From Promicromonospora sukumoe 327MFSha3.1 (GTDB taxonomy: Bacteria > Actinomycetota > Actinomycetes > Actinomycetales > Cellulomonadaceae), in the NCBI RefSeq assembly GCF_000385135.1, contig NZ_ARQM01000014.1:186001-250000 (forward strand): a stretch of DNA of 64,000 bases, in the 5' to 3' direction. A program made the position numbers and the translations under genes. Positions 32,748-40,907 of this stretch are shown piece after piece. Every line of letters starts with the position of its first letter. Positions within the stretch are counted from its first letter, which is position 1. The notes below the pieces were generated by a model. The model worked only from the letters and a program-made list of their open reading frames with translations. It did not search any database and was not told the origin of the DNA.

Positions 32748-33959
32748 GTGCCACACGTACCGTCCGACCCCGACCGTCGCTCGTCCGGCAGCACACCCAC
32801 GCCCGCGCAGCGCGCGCAGGGGCTGCACCCGTCCCGCCCGCGGACCCGCGCCGACATCCGGCGCTGGCGCCGCCTGCTGGCCGACGAGCGGGCCGAGGCG
32901 GCCGTCTACCGGGACCTCGCGGGCCGGCGCACGGGCGAGGAGCGCGAGATCCTGCTCGCCCTGGCGCGCGCGGAGAAGCGGCACGAGTCGCACTGGCTGG
33001 AGCTCCTGGGGCCCGACGTCGGCGCGCCCGTGCGCGGCGACCTGCGCACCCGCGCCCTCGGGTTCCTCGCCCGCCGGTTCGGCGGCGTGTTCGTGCTGGC
33101 GCTCGCCCAGCGGGCCGAGGCGCGCTCCTCCTACGCGCACGACGCCGACGCCACCGTGACCATGGCGGCCGACGAGCAGATCCACGAGGAGGTGGTGCGC
33201 GCGCTGGCCACCCGCGGGCGCAACCGGCTGTCGGGCACGTTCCGCGCCGCGGTCTTCGGCGCCAACGACGGGCTGGTGTCCAACCTCGCGCTCGTGCTCG
33301 GCATCGGCGCCTCCGGCGTCGCGACGAGCACCGTGCTGCTCACCGGGCTCGCGGGCCTCCTGGCCGGCGCGCTCTCGATGGGCGCCGGGGAGTTCGTGTC
33401 CGTCCGCTCGCAGCGTGAGCTGCTCGAGGCGTCGTCGCCGTCCCCCTCGGCCGACGACGCCCTGCCGCACCTCGACGTCGACGCGAACGAGCTGGCGCTG
33501 GTGTACCGGGCGCGCGGCATGGGCGCCGAGGAGGCGACGGCCCGCGCCGACGCCGTGCTCGCCCGGCTCGCGGTCGCGCCGGCGGGACGCGGCCTGCTCC
33601 TGGCCGACCCGGGTCCGGCGGCCGGGGCCGATCAGGAGGCCGGGACCGCGCCCGCCGCCGAGGTGGACGACCTGGAGACGCACGGCACCGCCTGGGGCGC
33701 CGCGGTGTCGTCGTTCCTCTTCTTCGCGTCGGGCGCGGTCGTCCCGGTGCTGCCCTACCTGTTCGGGCTGGACGGGCTCGCGGCTGTGGTCGTCGCGACG
33801 ACGCTGGTCGGGATCGCGCTGCTGGTGACGGGCGCCGTCGTCGGGCTGCTGTCCGGGACCTCGCCGCTCACCCGGGCGCTGCGGCAGATCGCGATCGGCC
33901 TCGGCGCGGCGGCCGCGACGTACGTGCTCGGCCTCGTGTTCGGAGCCACCGTCGGGTGA
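32748..33959 (+). CDS. Ferritin-like domain plus VIT1/CCC1 transporter
   Basis: 403 aa. Residues 35-150 form a ferritin-like four-helix region with metal ligands in DERAEAAVYRDLA, AEKRHESHWLELL, AQRAEARSSYA and DEQIHEEVVRAL. The rest is a VIT1/CCC1 transporter: RAAVFGANDGLVSNLALVLGIG, then GAGEFVSVRSQRELLEA, and three more membrane segments at the end. Such MbfA/VIT1-like fusions move iron or manganese out of the cytoplasm. GTG 32748 follows CATGAT by 6 bases, again leaderless in style. A hairpin overlaps the stop codon. Confidence 0.87.
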   Translation: MPHVPSDPDRRSSGSTPTPAQRAQGLHPSRPRTRADIRRWRRLLADERAEAAVYRDLAGRRTGEEREILLALARAEKRHESHWLELLGPDVGAPVRGDLRTRALGFLARRFGGVFVLALAQRAEARSSYAHDADATVTMAADEQIHEEVVRALATRGRNRLSGTFRAAVFGANDGLVSNLALVLGIGASGVATSTVLLTGLAGLLAGALSMGAGEFVSVRSQRELLEASSPSPSADDALPHLDVDANELALVYRARGMGAEEATARADAVLARLAVAPAGRGLLLADPGPAAGADQEAGTAPAAEVDDLETHGTAWGAAVSSFLFFASGAVVPVLPYLFGLDGLAAVVVATTLVGIALLVTGAVVGLLSGTSPLTRALRQIAIGLGAAAATYVLGLVFGATVG

Positions 33960-33977
33960 ACCCGGAGAGTTCACCCG
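33953..33977. terminator. 9-bp hairpin overlapping the VIT1 stop
   Basis: CGGGTGAAC pairs with GTTCACCCG around a 7-base loop; the left arm contains the TGA stop. Beyond it, 34017-34145 is a relatively AT-rich stretch likely to hold the promoter of the surface-protein pair. Confidence 0.6.
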
Positions 33978-34184
33978 GTCGGTTTCGACGGCTCGCCGAT
34001 AGTGCCGGATGCCCTGAAATGACTGAGATATAGCGCCTCTTCCGACATACTCGTGTTCCCAAGCACAATATTCTCGATCCGCAAACCGCAGCCATGTTGT
34101 TGCCGAACCGCGGAACGCCCCGCAGATTAAATGTGTATGCATGTCTGCTGAGCGGCCCGTCGCGGGCCGGAGAGCTGGAGACCG

Positions 34185-35696
34185 ATGTCGAAGTACGCGC
34201 TGACGAGCTCGGGGGACCACCTCCGCCGCTTCGTCGTGCGTGCCGTCGGGACCCTCACGCTCGGCGCCGCGAGCCTCGCGCTCGGCGTCTGCCTCGCAGC
34301 GCCCTCGAACGCCGCTGACCGGCCCACTCTCGGCTCGGTGCTCGGCGACACGGTGGAGGCGACGGTCCAGACCGTCGCGCGGACCACCGGCGCGCTCGGC
34401 TCGGTCACGAGGACCGACCAGACGACCACGGACAGCAACGGGTCGGCGACGAAGCCGACCGCGCCGGGGTCCGTGACCCCCGCGCCGGAGCCGTCGGCTC
34501 CCGCGCCCGCCCCGGCGGCCCAGGCCGCCGCGGAGCAGCCCGAGCCGGCCTCTGGTGCCGCCACCGGGAAGACGGCGGACGCCGCGGCTGCGAAGCCCGC
34601 CCCCGCCCGCCCCGCGCCGTCGTCGGCCGGGAAGGTGACGGAGCCCGTCACGAAGGTCGTCGACGAGGTCGCGGCAGCGACCGGCGGCCTGCTCGACCCG
34701 GTGACCGAGCCGGTCCGGACGGCGGTGACCGAGCCCGTGGGCGCGGCCGTCACGGAGATCACGAAGAAGCCGGTGGCGCAGGTCGCCGAGGTCGTCGAGC
34801 AGGTCGCGGACCCGGTCCTGAAGCCCGTCACGGAGCAGGTCGGCGCGGCCGTCAAGCCGGTCACCGAGCCGCTCGGCGACGTGCTCGCCCCGGTGACCGG
34901 CGTGGTCGGCCAGGTCGTCACGCCGCTGGCGCCCGTGCTCGGCGCGGTCACGGAGCCGCTGGCCCCGGTGACCGGCGGCCTGCTGGCCCCCGTGGTCGGC
35001 ATCGTCTCGCCGGTGACCGACGTCGTCGGCGGCGTGACCGCCCCGGTCCTGGGCGCGCTGAAGCCGGTGACCGCTCCGGTGACGGACGCGCTGTCGCCCG
35101 TGCTGACGCCGGTCGGCGAGGCCGTCGCCCCCGTGGGCGAGGTGCTCGCCCCGGTGGTCGAGCCGCTGAGCCCCGTCGTGGAGCCGCTCGCCCCGGTCAC
35201 GGGTGTGGTGCCCGCCGGGCCGTCCACGCCGGGCGAGCCGGCGACCGTGGTCCCGACCCAGCGGGTCGAGGACCTCTCAGAGCCGACGTACCCGGGGGAG
35301 CTGCAGGCCTCCGGTGACGCCGCGGGTGTCGTGGTCTGGACCTCGGCAGGGGTCCGGCACGCGATGCTCGACCTGGTGCAGGCCCCCGCCGTCGAGGCGG
35401 CCGTCGACACCGCGCAGACGCCGGGCGCCGTGGGCGTCGTCGAGGCCGGCGCGCCCGGCCTGCTCGGTGGCGGCCTCCCGCTCGCCGCGGGCGGCTTCGT
35501 CCCCGCGGTGGCCGCGTCGGGCGCCGGCGGCGTCCTGGGCGGTGGCGCACCGCAGCTCAAGGTGCCCGGCGGCGAGCTCCTCGCGATGCTCTCCGCCCTG
35601 CTGATCTTCCGGGCGCGCACCTGGCGCGTGTCGGCCGACGAGTCGCGGGCGAAGCTCGCGAGCAGCTACACCGACATCCCCGTCTCTCCTGCCTGA
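34185..35696 (+). CDS. Secreted Val/Pro-rich repetitive surface protein
   Basis: 503 aa. A signal peptide with a basic start (RRFVVRAVG) and hydrophobic core ends near AAPSNAADR. Residues 65-150 are Pro/Ala/Thr-rich. Residues 145-350 are a degenerate repeat built on PVTEPV, PLAPVTG and APVLGAV, probably an extended rod. Near the C-terminus GGELLAMLSALLIFRARTWR is a short hydrophobic segment followed by a charged tail. No LPxTG motif is present. I do not recognise a named family. It lies 81 bases upstream of a LAxTG protein on the same strand, so both may be co-expressed wall proteins. Confidence 0.7.
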   Translation: MSKYALTSSGDHLRRFVVRAVGTLTLGAASLALGVCLAAPSNAADRPTLGSVLGDTVEATVQTVARTTGALGSVTRTDQTTTDSNGSATKPTAPGSVTPAPEPSAPAPAPAAQAAAEQPEPASGAATGKTADAAAAKPAPARPAPSSAGKVTEPVTKVVDEVAAATGGLLDPVTEPVRTAVTEPVGAAVTEITKKPVAQVAEVVEQVADPVLKPVTEQVGAAVKPVTEPLGDVLAPVTGVVGQVVTPLAPVLGAVTEPLAPVTGGLLAPVVGIVSPVTDVVGGVTAPVLGALKPVTAPVTDALSPVLTPVGEAVAPVGEVLAPVVEPLSPVVEPLAPVTGVVPAGPSTPGEPATVVPTQRVEDLSEPTYPGELQASGDAAGVVVWTSAGVRHAMLDLVQAPAVEAAVDTAQTPGAVGVVEAGAPGLLGGGLPLAAGGFVPAVAASGAGGVLGGGAPQLKVPGGELLAMLSALLIFRARTWRVSADESRAKLASSYTDIPVSPA

Positions 35697-35730
35697 CCTG
35701 GGTGGTCCGCGCACTCGTGTGCGGTACCGC

Positions 35731-35752
35731 CCGACGGCGCACGTGCCGTCGG
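35731..35752. terminator. 8-bp hairpin between the two surface-protein genes
   Basis: CCGACGGC and GCCGTCGG flank GCACGT. It could attenuate read-through or protect mRNA ends between the two genes; GGCAAGGAGAG, the next gene's ribosome binding site, follows. Confidence 0.4.
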
Positions 35753-35777
35753 CTCCACGCCAGGCAAGGAGAGATCC

Positions 35778-37031
35778 ATGGACAAGAACTTCCGACGTGC
35801 GCTGTACACGGCACTCGTGGCGGGCGGCCTCGTCGTCGTCGGCGCCACGGCGGCCCACGCCGCCGCCGGCGCCCCGCGCGACGCGGTCGCCCAGGAGGCC
35901 CCTGAGGCCACCGAAGGTGCCGCCTCGACCGGTGGTGCGTCCGTCGCGGCCGGCGTCGCGGTGGTCGACGGCGCCGTCGTCGATGGTGCCGCGGCGGTCG
36001 ACGGTGTAGCGGCCGACGGTGCTGCTGCCGACGGGGCCGCCGAGGCCGGTGTCGACGACGAGGACCTCGCCGGTGCGCTCGTGCGCGGCGACGTCGCCGG
36101 CGTCGTCGACGGGACGCTGGGTGCGGACGGTCTGGTCCACGGGATCCTCGACGGTCTCCTGCCCTCCGGTGCGGAGGAGCCGGGCAGCGAGCCCGGGACG
36201 GACGAGCCGGGCACTGACGAGCCGGGCACCGACGAGCCGGGAGCCGAGCAGCCTGGCACCGATGAGCCGGGCACCGAACCCGGCAACGACGGGCCTGACG
36301 CCGGTGAGCCGGGTCAGCCTGGTACCGATGAGCCGGGCACCGAACCCGGCACCGATGGTCCGGGCATCCTCGACCCGATCCTCGACCCCGACGACGGCGA
36401 GCCCGGCGTCGACCCCGGAACCGGCGAGTCCGGAACCGGCGAGCCCGGCTCCGAGAACCCCGGGCACCACACCCCCGGGTCCCACGGACCCGCGACCGGC
36501 GCCCCGGGCGCCGAAGGCCGCCCCGGACGGGGCGGGCTCGCGACGGGTCCGCGACCCGAGCGCGGAACAGATCTTCCCGAGGGCCTCGCCCCCGGGAGCA
36601 CGTACCCCGGCGAGCGGCCTGGCGCCGCGGCCGGTGTGCTCGGCGCGGTCGGCGTTGTCGCCGGCTCCGCGGCCGAGGCCGTCACCCCCGGCGCGGACGA
36701 TGCGCCGGAGGCCGGTTTGGACGCCGGACCGGCGTCCGAACCGGTGGCCGACGACGGCGCCCCGGACGGCGGCGTCGACATCAGCTGGGGTGACAAGGCG
36801 GTCGTCGTGCCGACGACCAACGACGGGGCGATCCTGTCGGGCGGCCTGAGCGAAGGCCTCCTCAACGGCACACCCAACGGGCTCGACGGGCAGGTGACGC
36901 CGGTGCCCGCACCGGGCGCGACCCTCGCCCAGACGGGCCCCATGATCACGGGGCAGCTCGCGCTGGTCTCGCTCCTTCTGGGGCTGGGACTCCTGGCGCT
37001 CCGTAGCCGTCGCCGTCGGATCGTGGTCTGA
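35778..37031 (+). CDS. LAxTG sortase-anchored repetitive surface protein
   Basis: 417 aa. A signal peptide ends near AAHAAAGA. Residues 45-105 are rich in VVDGA repeats. Residues 130-225 are an acidic repeat of TDEPG/TEPG units. A wall-sorting signal closes the protein: LAQTG, then a hydrophobic run (QLALVSLLLGLGLLAL) and RSRRRR. LAxTG is the recognition type of actinobacterial class E sortases. The protein is therefore expected to be covalently wall-linked, with the acidic repeat as a spacer. AAGGAGAG lies 6 bases before the ATG. Function unknown; aerial or biofilm surface roles are speculation. Confidence 0.82.
   Translation: MDKNFRRALYTALVAGGLVVVGATAAHAAAGAPRDAVAQEAPEATEGAASTGGASVAAGVAVVDGAVVDGAAAVDGVAADGAAADGAAEAGVDDEDLAGALVRGDVAGVVDGTLGADGLVHGILDGLLPSGAEEPGSEPGTDEPGTDEPGTDEPGAEQPGTDEPGTEPGNDGPDAGEPGQPGTDEPGTEPGTDGPGILDPILDPDDGEPGVDPGTGESGTGEPGSENPGHHTPGSHGPATGAPGAEGRPGRGGLATGPRPERGTDLPEGLAPGSTYPGERPGAAAGVLGAVGVVAGSAAEAVTPGADDAPEAGLDAGPASEPVADDGAPDGGVDISWGDKAVVVPTTNDGAILSGGLSEGLLNGTPNGLDGQVTPVPAPGATLAQTGPMITGQLALVSLLLGLGLLALRSRRRRIVV
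36184..36372 (+). repeat. 15-bp-period coding minisatellite (TDEPG repeat)
   Basis: Units of the type ACNGACGAGCCGGGC are repeated in tandem. A longer segment encoding TDEPGTEPG also appears twice (near 36258 and 36327). It encodes the acidic Pro/Gly spacer and is a candidate for length variation between strains. Confidence 0.75.
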
Positions 37032-37104
37032 CCACGGATCGACGGGCGACAACGGCCCGGGCGTGGTTCTGGTGACGAGCTTGTCAAGGGGCTCGTGACG
37101 AGGA

Positions 37105-37209
37105 CCGACCAGTCCGGGTCGGAAGGTTCGTAGGGTCGGGACGCCGCTGGGGGGCGTCCCGGCCCGCGGACCGCGAGTCTGGGGTCGGGGCGCCGCTGGG
37201 GGGCGCCCC
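37105..37209. terminator. Three hairpins, two of them a tandem covarying pair
   Basis: CCGACC/GGTCGG at 37105-37122 is followed by GGGACGCC/GGCGTCCC (37138-37160) and GGGGCGCC/GGCGCCCC (37187-37209). The last two lie in a 49-base tandem duplication with identical GCTGGGG loops. Their one stem difference is compensated (A-T against G-C). The 331-base gap from 37032 to 37362 holds these hairpins and the next promoter; I see no gene in it. Confidence 0.75.
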
Positions 37210-37347
37210 GGCTCACGGACCGGACGGAACAGGGCGGGAGCTCAGGGCATCGGGGGGTGACCTGGGCGCCCGCTCTGTCATGTCCGGGCACGACCGGTGC
37301 GGCGAACGTCATATGGGACGGCACTGCCCGGCCGCGTTGCCCGGGCA

Positions 37348-37353
37348 TACGAT
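37348..37353 (+). promoter_or_regulatory. Leaderless-type -10 element TACGAT
   Basis: TACGAT ends 9 bases before ATG 37363; no purine-rich ribosome binding site lies between them. Confidence 0.5.
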
Positions 37354-37362
37354 CGGACCACC

Positions 37363-38670
37363 ATGCGCAACCTGCTCGCCGACACCACCCCGCTGAAGGT
37401 GTCGGCGGACTACCGGCGCCTCTGGTTCGGGCTGTCCATCTCGAACATCGGCACGCAGGTGACCATCGTCGCGGTGGGCCTGCAGGTCTACGCCCTGACC
37501 GGGTCCACGCTCGCCGTCGGCGTCCTGGGCCTGTTCTCGCTGGTCCCGCTGGTCGCGCTCGGCCTGTACGGCGGCGCGCTCGTGGACCACTACGACCGGC
37601 GCAAGGTGTCGCTCGTGTCCTCGGCGGTGCTGTGGCTGGTCGTGGCCGCGATCGCCGCGCAGGCCTGGCTCGACGTCGAGTCGGTGGAGCTGCTGTACGG
37701 CCTGGTCGCGGTGCAGAGCGCGGCGTTCGCGATCAACAACCCCGCCCGTTCGGCGATCATCCCGCGGCTGCTGCCCAAGGAGCTCATGCCCGCGGCGAAC
37801 GCGCTGGCGTCGCTCTCGATGAACGTCGCGCTGACCGGCGGCCCGCTGGTCGGGGCGCTGCTCGTGGCCCAGCTCGGCTACGCCTGGGCGTACACGCTGG
37901 ACATGGTGCTGTTCCTGGCCGCCCTGTGGGCCGTGTTCCGGCTGCCGCCGGTGCTGCCGGAGGGGGTCGACGGCGGAGCCGGGAACGGCCGCAGCCGCGT
38001 GGGCGGCGCCGTCGGGCTGCGGTCCGTGCTGGACGGCCTGCGCTACCTCGCCACCCAGCCCAACGTGCGCACCACGTTCCTCGTCGACATCTGCGCCATG
38101 GTCCTGTCGTTCCCCCGGGTGCTGTGGCCGGCCGCCGGCGTCATCTACCTGGGCGGCGGCGAGACGACGACGGGTGTGCTCGCGGCGGCCTTCGCCGTCG
38201 GCGGCATCGTGGCGAGCGTGTTCTCCGGCGGGCTCACGCGCATGCGCAAGCAGGGGCAGATCATCGTCTGGGCGATCACGGCGTGGGGCCTCTCGATCGC
38301 CGCGTTCGGGCTGGTGCTGGTGCTGGTGGGCCGCGGCTCGCCGGACGGCGCGATCATGTGGGCCGTGGTCGCGGCCGGCATCGCGCTGGCCTTCGCGGGC
38401 GGCTCGGACAGCATCTCGTCGGTGTTCCGGCAGTCCATCCTGCAGACCGCGACCCCGGACCATATGCGCGGGCGGCTGCAGGGCGTGTTCATCGTGGTGG
38501 TGGCCGGCGGCCCGCGCCTCGGCGAGATGGTGCTCGGCGCCGAGGCGACCTGGTTCGGCGAGGGCTGGGCGGCCGTGGCCGGCGGGCTCACCTGCGTGGT
38601 GCTGCTCTGGGTGATCGTCCGGCTGACGCCGCGGTTCTGGCGCTACGACGCGCGGCACCCGGAGCCCTGA
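37363..38670 (+). CDS. MFS transporter, enterobactin-exporter (EntS)-like group
   Basis: 435 aa, 12 predicted membrane segments. It has the MFS opening DYRRLWFGLSISNIGTQVTIVAVGLQVYALTGST, loop 2-3 motif GGALVDHYDRRKV, and AFAINNPARSAIIPRLLPKELMPAANAL, a pattern of the MFS_3/EntS-type exporters. The substrate is unknown; no siderophore genes are near. The ATG at 37363 is supported by the TACGAT element. It ends at a perfect palindrome shared with the convergent flotillin gene. Confidence 0.87.
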   Translation: MRNLLADTTPLKVSADYRRLWFGLSISNIGTQVTIVAVGLQVYALTGSTLAVGVLGLFSLVPLVALGLYGGALVDHYDRRKVSLVSSAVLWLVVAAIAAQAWLDVESVELLYGLVAVQSAAFAINNPARSAIIPRLLPKELMPAANALASLSMNVALTGGPLVGALLVAQLGYAWAYTLDMVLFLAALWAVFRLPPVLPEGVDGGAGNGRSRVGGAVGLRSVLDGLRYLATQPNVRTTFLVDICAMVLSFPRVLWPAAGVIYLGGGETTTGVLAAAFAVGGIVASVFSGGLTRMRKQGQIIVWAITAWGLSIAAFGLVLVLVGRGSPDGAIMWAVVAAGIALAFAGGSDSISSVFRQSILQTATPDHMRGRLQGVFIVVVAGGPRLGEMVLGAEATWFGEGWAAVAGGLTCVVLLWVIVRLTPRFWRYDARHPEP

Positions 38671-38688
38671 CCCGCCCGCCCCCCTGAT

Positions 38689-38732
38689 GTGTCAGACCCA
38701 CAGGTCACCCGGGTGACCTGTGGGTCTGACAC
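38689..38732. terminator. 44-bp perfect palindrome, GTGTCAGAC family, copy 3
   Basis: A perfect loopless inverted repeat with arms GTGTCAGACCCACAGG plus TCACCC lies between the convergent MFS and flotillin genes. It differs from copy 1 at two arm positions, and both are compensated on the other arm. Likely a bidirectional terminator. Confidence 0.85.
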
Positions 38733-38747
38733 GTCGTGCGGGGTGGG

Positions 38748-40232
38748 TCAGTTCTTGCCGGCCGCGTCCCCGGAGCCCGCGGTGCCCGCGCCGTTCCCGT
38801 TGCCGGTGGCCGGCCCGGCCAGGCCCGAGATGAGCTGGTTGATGTCCACGCCCGTGAGCTGCTTGATGACACCCTGGCCCTCGCCGAGCACCGAGGCCAC
38901 GTTCTTGGTGATCGCGGAGGCCCCGTCGGTGGAGACCACCGTCATGCCCTGGATCGACGAGATCGGCTCGGCCGCGGCGCGCACGATGTCGGGCAGGCGC
39001 TCGATGAGCTCCTGCACCAGCGCGGCCTCGCCGTACTTGCGCAGCGCCTCGGCCTTGGCGTCGGTGGCCTTGGCCTCCGCGAGGCCCTCGGCCTCGACGG
39101 CGGCGGCCCGCGCCCGACCCTCGGCCTCGATACCGGCGGCGAGGGCCACCTGCTTGTCGCGCTCGGCCTCACCGGCGCGGCGGACCGACTCGGCCAGCGC
39201 CTCGGCGTCCTGCAGCGCGGCCGTCTTGTTCGCCTGGGCGATCGTGGTGCGCTTGAACGCCTCGGCCTCGGTGGCCGCGTTGTTGGCGTCACGACGCGCG
39301 TTTGCGCTCTGGACCTCGGCGTACGCCGTGGCCTCGGCGGGCTTGCGGACCTCGATGTCGAGGCGCTCCTGCTCCACGCGCGCCTTCTCGGCCATGGCCT
39401 CGCGCTCCTGCTGCGCCACGAGCCGGTCCTGCTCGGCCCGGGCGAGCTGGCCGGCGGCCTCTGCCTCGGCGTTCGCCTTGTCGGTCTCGGCCTTGATGGC
39501 GGCCTTCTTGAGGTCGAGCGCCTTCTGCCGCTCGGCGATCTGCTCGGCGGCCTCGATCACGGCGAACTCGGAGGCGCGGTTGGCCTCCGCCTCGGACACC
39601 TCGGCGAGCTGGCGGGCGTTGGCGGCCTCGGCGCGGCCGAGGTTCGCGAGGTAGTCCGACCCCGGCGTCGAGATGTCGGAGATGTTCAGCAGGTCGACCT
39701 GGAGGCCCTGCTCCGAGAGGTCCGTCTTGGTCGACTGCACCACGCGGTCGGACAGGCCCTTGCGGTCCGAGATGATCTGCTCGATCGTCATGTCGCCGAC
39801 GATCGACCGCAGCGAGCCCTCCAGGGACTCCTTGATGATCTCCGTGAGCAGGTGCTGCTGGGACAGGAAGCGCTGCGCGGCACGCCGCACGCCCTCCTCG
39901 TCACCGCGCACCTTGAAGTTGATCGAGGCCTTGATCGCGATCTTGATGCGGTTCTTGTCGACGCCCTCGACGGTGATGCCGATCTGCCGCTGCTCCAGGG
40001 AGATCGAGAAGCCCTGCTGCAGCACCGGCCAGACGAACGCCCGCCCGCCGACGACGACGCGCTGGCTCGCGGTCTGGGCCTCCGACTTGCCCGCGCCACG
40101 GCCCACGACGATCAGCGCCTCGTTCGGCGGTACGCGCCGGATCCGGCTCGCGACGAACGCGAGGACGAGGAAGATCGCTAGGGCGCCCGCCACGACGGCG
40201 ATGACGCCGACCAGCTGACCGTTCAGTTCCAT
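38748..40232 (-). CDS. Flotillin/SPFH family protein
   Basis: 494 aa. One N-terminal membrane segment (GVIAVVAGALAIFLVLAFVAS), then an SPFH domain (PPNEALIVVGRG, FVWPVLQQGFSISLEQRQI) and a long Ala/Glu-rich coiled coil (residues 215-400) with EAEANRASEFAVIEAAEQIAE-type heptads. A Gly/Asn-rich tail ends the protein. Flotillins scaffold membrane microdomains. The gene follows an NfeD-like gene on the same strand by 94 bases, the usual bacterial pairing. GGAGCC precedes the ATG. Confidence 0.9.
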   Translation of the reverse strand: MELNGQLVGVIAVVAGALAIFLVLAFVASRIRRVPPNEALIVVGRGAGKSEAQTASQRVVVGGRAFVWPVLQQGFSISLEQRQIGITVEGVDKNRIKIAIKASINFKVRGDEEGVRRAAQRFLSQQHLLTEIIKESLEGSLRSIVGDMTIEQIISDRKGLSDRVVQSTKTDLSEQGLQVDLLNISDISTPGSDYLANLGRAEAANARQLAEVSEAEANRASEFAVIEAAEQIAERQKALDLKKAAIKAETDKANAEAEAAGQLARAEQDRLVAQQEREAMAEKARVEQERLDIEVRKPAEATAYAEVQSANARRDANNAATEAEAFKRTTIAQANKTAALQDAEALAESVRRAGEAERDKQVALAAGIEAEGRARAAAVEAEGLAEAKATDAKAEALRKYGEAALVQELIERLPDIVRAAAEPISSIQGMTVVSTDGASAITKNVASVLGEGQGVIKQLTGVDINQLISGLAGPATGNGNGAGTAGSGDAAGKN

Positions 40233-40326
40233 GTCGGCTCCTGGGGTGTGTTGGAGCAGACCGGGCCGGCGAGCGGTCCCGGCCTGAGGTGGTCTCGGGG
40301 GAGTGGGTGCCGGCGGCGCGGGCGCC

Positions 40327-40791
40327 TCAGTGCAGTACCGGCTCGACCTTCACGCGCGCCCCGTGCTGCTCCACGACGACGATCCGCGTGCCCTGGCCGA
40401 TCGGCTCGTCGGCGAACGCGAGCCGGGTCTCCAGCTCGCTGGCGGCGTCGAGCGAGACCTCGCCGTGCCCGCGGTCGACGTCGGACGTCACGGAGCCCTG
40501 CGTGCCCACCAGCGAGGCGGGGGCGCCGTCCTCGCCGGCCTTGAGGCGCTTGATCAGCACGTTCACGAGCACGACGACCAGGACGGCGACGACGATCCCC
40601 GCCGGGTACGCGACCCACGGCTCGAGCCCCGAGGACAGCACGAGCATCCCGGTCGCACCGAACAGGAGCCCGCCGGCACCGAGCGAGGTGCCCGAGATGG
40701 CGCCGTCCAGCAGGTCGAGGAAGTCGCCGAGCAGGAGAGACGCGACGGCGAGCCCGAGCCCGAGGAGTCCGATGACGATGAAGACAAGCAT
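40327..40791 (-). CDS. NfeD-like membrane protein with OB-fold domain
   Basis: 154 aa. Two or three membrane segments (MLVFIVIGLLGLGLAVASLLLGD; LLFGATGMLVLSS; AYPAGIVVAVLVVVLVNVLI) are followed by a cytosolic OB-fold domain (ASLVGTQGSVTSDVD...GEVSLDAASELETRLAFADEPIGQGTRIVVVEQHGARVKVEPV). NfeD proteins partner flotillins. ATG 40791 is chosen because homologues begin at the first membrane segment; the frame is open to 40881. It lies immediately upstream of the flotillin gene. Confidence 0.85.
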   Translation of the reverse strand: MLVFIVIGLLGLGLAVASLLLGDFLDLLDGAISGTSLGAGGLLFGATGMLVLSSGLEPWVAYPAGIVVAVLVVVLVNVLIKRLKAGEDGAPASLVGTQGSVTSDVDRGHGEVSLDAASELETRLAFADEPIGQGTRIVVVEQHGARVKVEPVLH

Positions 40792-40907
40792 CCCGGGTCC
40801 GTTCGTGAAGATGTGAGAAGTCAGAAGTAACGTATCAGGAAGCCCATTTGTCATTTCTGGATTAAACGGGTGAAATTCCACCAGGCAGGGCTATTCGCGG
40901 GCGGTTG

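Noticed and set aside
36184-36372. CRISPR-like short repeats
   Set aside because: The repeats are 15-bp coding units without spacers, in frame with the TDEPG protein repeat.
38689-39654. Plus-strand open frame starting in the palindrome at 38689 (and the similar one at 16983)
   Set aside because: Both begin with the same translated palindrome (SDPQVTRVTCGSDT-like) and then run antisense to a real gene or end soon; they are artefacts of the repeat family.
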